Part shown: positions 7,225 through 11,762 of the stretch, in pieces
Layout of the letters: the number at the start of each line of letters is the position of its first letter
Position numbering within the stretch: position 1 is the stretch's first letter
From: Marinobacterium sp. xm-d-530
GTDB lineage: Bacteria > Pseudomonadota > Gammaproteobacteria > Pseudomonadales > Balneatricaceae
Length of the DNA stretch: 11,762 bases
Assembly (NCBI GenBank): GCA_949499045.1
Contig: CATEEE010000165.1
Location: forward strand, 1-11,762
Direction: 5' to 3'
Program-made: the position numbers and the translations under genes
The notes under the pieces: model-generated
The model's input: only the letters and a program-made list of their open reading frames with translations
Databases searched by the model: none
Told to the model about the DNA's origin: nothing

Positions 7225-7287
7225 TTTCGCATCCCAGCAATTTGTGCCACACTTGTGAGATTAGGTTCACACAGTCCGGAGTTTTGG

Positions 7288-8082
7288 ATGCTATCGCTAT
7301 TTACCCTTGTTGCCATTGGCCTCTATTTGATTGCCAGCCAGTGGCAAATGAAGCAGTTTGCCACTCAACAGGGCGGACCGCGCAACCGTATACAGATGTT
7401 CGGCCTCATTGCTGTCATTTTTCAACTGATCGCAACGTTTCAGATCATTTCGGGTGGATTTGGCTTAAACCTTAGCTTCTTTGTCGCCGGCTCGATGATC
7501 TCGATTGCCGTGGTCATATTGTTACTGATCGGGAGCCTGCGCCATAAGCTCGACAACCTGTTTATGTGGGTATTCCCGATGGCCGCCGTGACACTCGCTC
7601 TGGCCTATGCTTTTCCCGGTGAGGGAACCAAATCGAGTTACAGTGCCGGACTTCTAAGCCACATTCTACTGTCAATTATCTCGTACAGCCTATTTACACT
7701 GGCGGCACTGCAGGCACTGCTTCTATCCAAACAAGAGCACGCTCTCAAAAGCCATAAAACCAAAGGCTTACTGAATACCCTACCGCCTCTGCAAGTAATG
7801 GAAAACCTACTGTTTGAATTAATTACTGCAGGCCAGGTGGTACTGACGCTGGCGTTGATCACCGGATATGTCTACACCGACGACCTATTTGCACAACACC
7901 TCGCCCACAAAACACTACTCTCCCTTGGTGCCTGGGTTATCTTCACCATTCTGCTAGGGGGGCGTGCGATGTTTGGTTGGCGTAGCCGCACTGCTTTGCG
8001 TTGGATGCTTAGCGGATTTGTCCTACTGATGCTCGGCTTCTTTGGCTCGAAGGCCGTTCTGGAGCTAATACCTGGGGCTTAA
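7288..8082 (+). CDS. ypjD: YpjD-type inner membrane protein (CcsA/CcmC-like)
   Basis: Polytopic inner-membrane protein of the cytochrome c assembly (CcsA/CcmC) superfamily; the exact role of the YpjD branch is not known to me. The protein has 264 residues with about eight hydrophobic helices, near 1-18, 36-56, 62-82, 91-110, 120-145, 176-196, 208-228 and 238-256. Histidines in SHILLS (125) and AHKTLLSLGAW (207) sit where superfamily members hold haem-related histidines; this is inference. The start is ATG at 7288, with GGAG six bases upstream. The frame stays open back to 7117 but that stretch is hydrophilic and runs into ffh. Lying next to ffh and ahead of a YfjD-type gene, it matches the E. 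coli order. Confidence 0.87.
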   Translation: MLSLFTLVAIGLYLIASQWQMKQFATQQGGPRNRIQMFGLIAVIFQLIATFQIISGGFGLNLSFFVAGSMISIAVVILLLIGSLRHKLDNLFMWVFPMAAVTLALAYAFPGEGTKSSYSAGLLSHILLSIISYSLFTLAALQALLLSKQEHALKSHKTKGLLNTLPPLQVMENLLFELITAGQVVLTLALITGYVYTDDLFAQHLAHKTLLSLGAWVIFTILLGGRAMFGWRSRTALRWMLSGFVLLMLGFFGSKAVLELIPGA

Positions 8083-8087
8083 TTGGG

Positions 8088-8116
8088 TTGACACCCGCGC
8101 CCCATCTACACAAAAT
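8088..8116 (+). promoter_or_regulatory. Promoter for the CorC-family gene
   Basis: A perfect TTGACA (8088-8093), an exact 17-base spacer and CAAAAT (8111-8116, four of six to TATAAT). Transcription would start near 8123, leaving a leader of about 25 bases. It starts five bases past the ypjD stop, so the transporter can be expressed separately from ypjD. Confidence 0.55.
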
Positions 8117-8147
8117 GAGCTTCCGTTAATTACATAGGCATTTCCCC

Positions 8148-9425
8148 TTGGAAGACGCGTCGATAAGCTCGCTCTCAATTCTTCTGTTTATTCTGATCCT
8201 CTGTTCTGCATTTTTCTCTAGTTCAGAAACCGGCATGATGTCGCTCAATCGCTACCGTTTGAAGCATTTAGCTAAGAATAACCACCTAGGTGCACGCAAG
8301 GCCGCTAAACTTTTAGATCGCCCAGATCGTCTGATCGGCCTAATTTTGATTGGCAACAACTTCGTCAACATTCTCGCTTCAGCCATCGCCACCGTCATTG
8401 CCGTTAGAATCTGGGGGGATGCAGGCATCGCCATCGCGACCGGCGTTTTGACCCTAGTCGTGCTGATTTTCGCGGAAGTGACACCCAAGACACTGGCAGC
8501 AATGTACCCAGAAAAAGTCGCCTTTCCAGCCTCCTATGTTTTGGCACTGCTACTCAAAGTTTTCTACCCGCTGGTGTTTGCAGTTAACCTGATCACCAAC
8601 GGGATTTTCCGCCTGCTCGGTATCAAAACCACAGGGGAAGATGCTCACAATCTCAGTACCGAAGAGTTACGCACTATCGTAAATGAGTCAGGGGCCCTAA
8701 TCCCGCAATCGAATCAATCGATGCTGCTGGGTGTTCTTGAGCTTGGCGAAGTCACTGTTAATGACATCATCATTCCGCGTAACGAGGTAGAAGGGATCGA
8801 TCTGGATCACGAGATGGACCAGATCCTTGAGCAGCTTTCAAAAACCAAACACACACGTTTGCCGGTTTACCGCGGAGACATTAACCAGATCGTCGGTGTG
8901 CTGCACATGCGCAACCTGGCTCAACTTATTCAACAGGGTAAGGTGACTAAACCCGCTATCATGGCCGTGGTACACGAAGCCTACTTTATACCTGAAAGCA
9001 CCCCGCTACAGACTCAGCTACTCAACTTTCAAAAGGAGAGCCGCCGCATTGGCGTGGTGGTAGATGAGTATGGTGACGTACAAGGGATTGTGACACTGGA
9101 AGATATCTTAGAAGAGATCGTTGGGGAGCTCTCTAACGATCAGTCTGATATCCATGAAGACATACACCAGCAGGAAGACGGCAGTTACTTTATTGATGGC
9201 TCCGCTTACATTCGCGAAATCAATAAAGCGTTGAACTGGGATCTGTCGACCGAAGGGCCAAAAACCTTGAACGGTTTGATTACCGAACAGTTGGAATCGA
9301 TTCCAGACGCCAACGTCTGCATCGAACTGCACGAGTACCGCTTAGAGACGCTTCAGATCAACGACAACCTGATTAAGACGGTTCGGGTCCAGCGCCTCGA
9401 GATCGAGAGTGACGAGGAGGAGTAG
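8148..9425 (+). CDS. CNNM/CBS/CorC-domain membrane transporter (HlyC/CorC family, YfjD-type)
   Basis: Inner-membrane protein of the family linked to magnesium and cobalt efflux or resistance. The 425-residue protein is colinear with E. coli YfjD (CorB-like). Order: CNNM (DUF21) membrane domain, about 1-160, with SSSETGMMSLNRYRL (24-38), LIGNNFVNILAS (67-78) and FAEVTPKT (108-115); two CBS modules, about 205-325, with DIIIPRNEVEGID and GVVVDEYGDVQGIVTLEDILEEIVGE (302-327); C-terminal CorC/HlyC domain from about 343 with FIDGSAYIREINKALNW. The TTG start matches the family N-terminus; no in-frame ATG precedes M30. The only ribosome site is a weak TAGG. The last 53 bases overlap an antisense gene. 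Confidence 0.92.
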   Translation: MEDASISSLSILLFILILCSAFFSSSETGMMSLNRYRLKHLAKNNHLGARKAAKLLDRPDRLIGLILIGNNFVNILASAIATVIAVRIWGDAGIAIATGVLTLVVLIFAEVTPKTLAAMYPEKVAFPASYVLALLLKVFYPLVFAVNLITNGIFRLLGIKTTGEDAHNLSTEELRTIVNESGALIPQSNQSMLLGVLELGEVTVNDIIIPRNEVEGIDLDHEMDQILEQLSKTKHTRLPVYRGDINQIVGVLHMRNLAQLIQQGKVTKPAIMAVVHEAYFIPESTPLQTQLLNFQKESRRIGVVVDEYGDVQGIVTLEDILEEIVGELSNDQSDIHEDIHQQEDGSYFIDGSAYIREINKALNWDLSTEGPKTLNGLITEQLESIPDANVCIELHEYRLETLQINDNLIKTVRVQRLEIESDEEE

Positions 9426-9591
9426 ACTCCCGCTCTCGTATCAACGCCCACACCTCTCGCTTCTTCTCATTGGAATAGGTACTCCAATAAGCGATCTCTA
9501 AACCTGAACGTCGACAGGCAATACAGAGATCGTCTTCATCAAGAGCACACACGCCCATACAGGGGTTAGGAATGGGTTTTTCAGATTCCAT
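9373..9591 (-). CDS. Small DUF1289-family cysteine-rich protein
   Basis: A 72-residue protein with the DUF1289 pattern: PNPCMGVCALDEDDLCIACRRS, in which Cys11, Cys15, Cys23 and Cys26 could bind a metal ion, then EIAYWSTYSNEKKREVWALI. The biochemical role of the family is unknown; metal binding is inferred from the cysteines. Its ATG shares one base with the stop of the Nudix gene upstream (TAATG), so the two are probably cotranslated and may be functionally linked. Residues from about 57, a Pro/Arg/Ser-rich tail, are antisense to the acidic end of the CorC-family gene and are probably not part of the conserved domain. Confidence 0.85.
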   Translation of the reverse strand: MESEKPIPNPCMGVCALDEDDLCIACRRSGLEIAYWSTYSNEKKREVWALIRERESTPPRHSRSRGAGPEPS

Positions 9592-10199
9592 TAGGTTCGC
9601 TCGGGCCTTGGTCTGGTTTGAATCTGTGCATCAAAGGCACTGTTTAATAACTCGGCAATAACCCAGGCGGTTAACCCCCAGATTTCATAGCCTTGGTAAT
9701 TCCATGCAGGCGCGTATCGCGTTTTTCCCGATAGATCCATAAACTGATCGAATCGCGCTTGACCCGGCTCCATAAAAAATCTCAGCGGAACTCGAAACAC
9801 AGCTTCAATCTCTTCGGGATTAGGCTGTTCGACCACATCGTGCGGCACAACGCCTACCCAAGGAACCACTTTGAGGCGATGCTTGGACAGCACATCGCTT
9901 AAAGCGCCTAGAGGCCTAACAAATGATGGTTCAATACCTAACTCTTCATGAGTTTCGCGCAGAGCAGTAGCAAGTATATCGCTATCTTCTGGATCTCTGC
10001 GACCGCCAGGGAAAGCAACTTCACCCGCATGACTCGAAAGTTTACTGTGTCGCAATGTCAGTATCACCTCAGGCTCAGCCAAATCGGTAATTAACATCAT
10101 GACACCCGCCTGCTGATCAGACGAATAGCGATCTGATAGCCGCCAAGGCTTGTAGTCAGTCAGGGTTTGTTCTATTTTCGAAATCATTAGATTAATCAT
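9591..10199 (-). CDS. Nudix hydrolase, CoA pyrophosphatase (NudL) type
   Basis: Probably cleaves CoA or its derivatives to 4'-phosphopantetheine and 3',5'-ADP. The protein has 202 residues. The Nudix box runs from G65-G66 to R81-E-T-H-E-E-L-G-I89, with the longer spacing seen in E. coli NudL. The CoA-specific motif just before it is visible as LTLRHSKLSSHAGEVAFPGG (47-66). Substrate assignment is family inference. The ATG at 10199 is the first start; M5 at 10187 is an alternative, and neither has a clear ribosome site. It diverges from a second Nudix gene across 41 bases and overlaps DUF1289 at its end. Confidence 0.88.
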   Translation of the reverse strand: MINLMISKIEQTLTDYKPWRLSDRYSSDQQAGVMMLITDLAEPEVILTLRHSKLSSHAGEVAFPGGRRDPEDSDILATALRETHEELGIEPSFVRPLGALSDVLSKHRLKVVPWVGVVPHDVVEQPNPEEIEAVFRVPLRFFMEPGQARFDQFMDLSGKTRYAPAWNYQGYEIWGLTAWVIAELLNSAFDAQIQTRPRPERT

Positions 10200-10205
10200 A
10201 CACCG

Positions 10206-10211
10206 AATATA
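10206..10211 (-). promoter_or_regulatory. Possible -10 box for the NudL-type gene
   Basis: TATATT on the minus strand (five of six to TATAAT). It would place the transcript start at or next to the ATG at 10199, implying a leaderless message or use of M5 at 10187. No good -35 was found, so this is tentative. Confidence 0.25.
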
Positions 10212-10240
10212 AGAAAGCTACGCAAAAGATAGGAGATTCG

Positions 10241-10822
10241 ATGAAGTTCTGCAGCGAGTGTGCCACACCGGTTGAATGGAGCATTCCTGAAGGTGATCAC
10301 CTTCCCAGGCACGTCTGCCCAAACTGCGAGACAATCTTCTACTCTAACCCAAGAATCATCGCCGGCTGCCTCCCGATTTGGGAAGACAAAGTCTTGATGT
10401 GCCGCCGTAATATTGAACCACGCAAAAATTACTGGACGCTGCCGGCAGGCTTTATGGAAAACGGAGAGACCACTGAACAGGGCGCCATGCGTGAAACCTT
10501 GGAGGAGGCCGAGGCTGAAGTCGACATAGTTTCACTCTATACCCACACCTCAATTGTTCACGTGAACCAGCTTCAGCTCTTTTTCCTAGCCAAGATGCGC
10601 AACCCAAACTTCTCGACGACATCCGAGTCCAATGAGGTCGCTCTCTTTAGCGAAGATGAGATCCCTTGGGATGAGATCGCTTTCACGACAGTCTCCAATG
10701 CACTGCGTCTGTTCTTTAAGGAGAGACGCTTAGGGGGACCCTTTAATTTCCACCGAATCAGCATCGATCGATACAACGAGCAGAATAACGCTTCGACCAC
10801 CCAGCATGAGATCCACCTCTAA
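10241..10822 (+). CDS. Nudix hydrolase with N-terminal zinc ribbon
   Basis: Nucleotide-diphosphate hydrolase of unknown substrate; the layout recalls zinc-ribbon Nudix enzymes such as the NADH pyrophosphatase group, but it is shorter (193 residues). The zinc ribbon has C4-x2-C7 and C26-x2-C29. The Nudix box has G70, E76 and R84-E-T-L-E-E89, so the metal-binding glutamates are intact. The usual glycine near the end of the box is Glu91. The ATG start has an AGGAG site four bases upstream. Its stop shares one base with the start of a winged-helix gene (TAATG), suggesting the pair is made together. It diverges from the NudL-type gene. Confidence 0.87.
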   Translation: MKFCSECATPVEWSIPEGDHLPRHVCPNCETIFYSNPRIIAGCLPIWEDKVLMCRRNIEPRKNYWTLPAGFMENGETTEQGAMRETLEEAEAEVDIVSLYTHTSIVHVNQLQLFFLAKMRNPNFSTTSESNEVALFSEDEIPWDEIAFTTVSNALRLFFKERRLGGPFNFHRISIDRYNEQNNASTTQHEIHL

Positions 10823-11139
10823 TGACATACCTTAAAGAGAGTAAAGCGGCCAAGGCTTTTCAGCGCAAACTGCTGATCGCTTGGTGTATTGATCGACACC
10901 CAGGCAACCTGACCCACTTACAGAAACTCACCGGCATGCCAAGGCGAACACTGCAGGATGCCATTAAAGATCTAGATGATCTTTCGATCGAGTGTTCATT
11001 CCAACAAACAGAGGGGGCCCTGAATAACCAAGGTATCTACCGAATAGATCAGTGGGGCTGTATCGACCTAGACTGGGTTGACCAGAACATTGGGTCTATT
11101 TCAGACTCCCTAGATATAAAGCTGCAGTTAGATTACTGA
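10822..11139 (+). CDS. Small winged helix-turn-helix protein
   Basis: A 105-residue probable DNA-binding protein. A helix-turn-helix is visible at about 31-55 (LTHLQKLTGMPRRTLQDAI), then a likely wing with the segment QGIYRIDQWGCIDLDW (70-85). It resembles the stand-alone winged-helix family I recall as HTH_43; I am not certain of that label. The ATG start overlaps the stop of the zinc-ribbon Nudix gene (TAATG), so the two are translationally coupled. Its 3' end overlaps the end of the convergent MarR gene by seven bases. The regulatory target is unknown; the coupling points to nucleotide metabolism or the Nudix genes themselves. Confidence 0.75.
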   Translation: MTYLKESKAAKAFQRKLLIAWCIDRHPGNLTHLQKLTGMPRRTLQDAIKDLDDLSIECSFQQTEGALNNQGIYRIDQWGCIDLDWVDQNIGSISDSLDIKLQLDY

Positions 11140-11615
11140 TTAGCCGTTGCAGCAAGATCAAGAAAAGGGGAAGCATCGATCGCTTCTGCATCCATCATCT
11201 GAGCAAGATCCTGAAGGGTATTAACGACCTGAAATCGCTTCGCTTCAGAAAGTTTAGAAAAACGCTCTTCAAAACGCTCATGCAGCAGAGGTGGAACAGA
11301 ACCTAGTGTAGAGGCACCCTCTTCAGTCAGACGTGCATTCACTTTACGTTTATCGGTGACTGAGCGAACACGCACCGCCAAACCGCGCTGTTCCAAACGG
11401 TTTAGAATAGTCGTCACCGTCGCTTGGCTCAGTGAGACACTCTCTGACAGCCTTTTAACCGTGACATCACCCAGATCACCAATTGCACGCAGCACCATTA
11501 CCTGTGGAATGGTAAGGCCACAACTCTTCGCGATACGCTTGGATTGAATATCCGTCGCACGAATAATTTTGCGCAGCGCAATAAGTACATCTTGTGATTG
11601 CTGAATATCTGTCAT
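11133..11615 (-). CDS. MarR-family transcriptional regulator
   Basis: Winged-helix dimeric repressor type. The protein has 160 residues from the chosen start. N-terminal dimerisation helix near 5-30 (ALRKIIRATDIQSKRIAK); HTH near 51-76 (VTVKRLSESVSLSQATVTTILNRL); wing near 80-96 with the D88-K-R90 motif; C-terminal helices to 142. An in-frame ATG exists at 11672 but lies on the -10 box of the best promoter, so the transcript would begin after it; ATG at 11615 is preferred. The N-terminus resembles the MarR proteins that control ectoine genes (EctR), but no target gene is visible. A palindrome at 11710-11733 is a likely operator. Confidence 0.88.
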   Translation of the reverse strand: MTDIQQSQDVLIALRKIIRATDIQSKRIAKSCGLTIPQVMVLRAIGDLGDVTVKRLSESVSLSQATVTTILNRLEQRGLAVRVRSVTDKRKVNARLTEEGASTLGSVPPLLHERFEERFSKLSEAKRFQVVNTLQDLAQMMDAEAIDASPFLDLAATANQ

Positions 11616-11671
11616 GTAAAGCCCGTCATTTAAATAAGCAGCACGTTTAACGTCATGCTTGAGCGGGCGCA

Positions 11672-11700
11672 TTTATAGCCCATCCTCTTTTCATCATCAA
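11672..11700 (-). promoter_or_regulatory. Promoter of the MarR-family gene
   Basis: On the minus strand TTGATG (11700-11695, four of six), an exact 17-base spacer and TATAAA (11677-11672, five of six). The start of transcription is expected near 11665, about 50 bases ahead of the ATG at 11615. It overlaps the upstream in-frame ATG and so decides the start codon. Confidence 0.55.
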
Positions 11701-11709
11701 TCACTATTT

Positions 11710-11733
11710 AAATAATTACAACTATAATTATTT
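11710..11733. promoter_or_regulatory. AT-rich palindrome, likely MarR operator
   Basis: AAATAATTA (11710-11718) and TAATTATTT (11725-11733) are perfect nine-base inverted arms around a six-base spacer. It lies ten bases upstream of the MarR -35 box. A plus-strand TATAAT at 11723-11728 lies mostly in the right arm. Autoregulation and control of a divergent gene are inferred from this layout. Confidence 0.5.
11723..11728 (+). promoter_or_regulatory. Candidate -10 box for a divergent gene beyond the right edge
   Basis: A perfect TATAAT on the plus strand inside the palindrome. The start would be near 11735. No good -35 is seen. The final bases TTAGGATG may be a ribosome site (AGGA) with the start codon just outside the window, since the terminal ATG itself has no properly spaced site. 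Confidence 0.35.
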
Positions 11734-11762
11734 GAACTCTAATGATTAGACCTGTTAGGATG

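Noticed and set aside
7254..7271. CRP-like site TGTGA...TCACA upstream of ypjD
   Set aside because: The spacer is eight bases instead of six, so it does not fit the CRP consensus.
7117..7287. N-terminal extension of YpjD in the open frame
   Set aside because: It overlaps the ffh start, is hydrophilic, and a good GGAG site precedes the ATG at 7288, where the first membrane helix begins.
9404..9452. Possible bidirectional terminator at the CorC/DUF1289 convergence
   Set aside because: Short GAGAG/CTCTC and GGAG/CTCC pairings exist, but no run of T follows on either strand and most of it is coding.
11616..11672. N-terminal extension of the MarR protein from the ATG at 11672
   Set aside because: That ATG shares a base with the TATAAA box of a well-spaced promoter, so the transcript would start after it; the extension also has no MarR similarity.

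Overview
The window looks like core chromosome of a marine-type gammaproteobacterium, probably of the Oceanospirillales/Pseudomonas side of the class. The evidence is protein similarity and gene order. rpsP-rimM-trmD-rplS, with ffh upstream, and ypjD plus a CorC/CorB-type gene diverging from ffh, is an arrangement shared by E. coli and Pseudomonas. xerD-dsbC-hom is the Pseudomonas-type order (in E. coli recJ follows dsbC). I see no phage, insertion sequence, CRISPR array, tRNA or rRNA. The taxonomic assignment is inference from recalled synteny, not from a search.

Left part (1-3583, all minus strand): an uncharacterised membrane-anchored protein, xerD (chromosome dimer resolution), dsbC (periplasmic disulfide isomerase) and the 5' end of hom (homoserine dehydrogenase, cut by the window edge). 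The first two genes overlap by one base and dsbC follows 36 bases later. hom lies 240 bases beyond dsbC, has its own candidate promoter, and is separated from dsbC by two REP-like palindromes.

Middle part (3584-7200, minus strand): a translation and protein-export block. ffh (signal recognition particle GTPase) ends at a strong hairpin. rpsP-rimM-trmD-rplS (S16, 16S maturation factor, tRNA m1G37 methyltransferase, L19) then runs as a tight operon to an intrinsic terminator at 3584-3609. A candidate promoter for rpsP sits inside the ffh terminator region.

Right of ffh (7288-9425, plus strand): ypjD (eight-helix CcsA-like membrane protein) and a CNNM/CBS/CorC-domain transporter of the E. coli YfjD type, the latter with a good promoter of its own.

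Right end (9373-11762): two Nudix hydrolase genes stand head to head 41 bases apart. The minus-strand one is a CoA-pyrophosphatase (NudL) type and is coupled through TAATG to a small four-cysteine DUF1289 protein. The plus-strand one carries a zinc ribbon and is coupled through TAATG to a 105-residue winged-helix protein. A MarR-family regulator converges on the latter. Its promoter and a 24-base AT-rich palindrome face an unseen divergent gene past the right edge.

Most of the window is ordinary housekeeping sequence. The parts most worth a second look are the Nudix plus winged-helix couple (it resembles a split NrtR layout), the MarR operator region, the uncharacterised 444-residue protein and the small palindromic elements between genes. 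At least six genes start with GTG or TTG.
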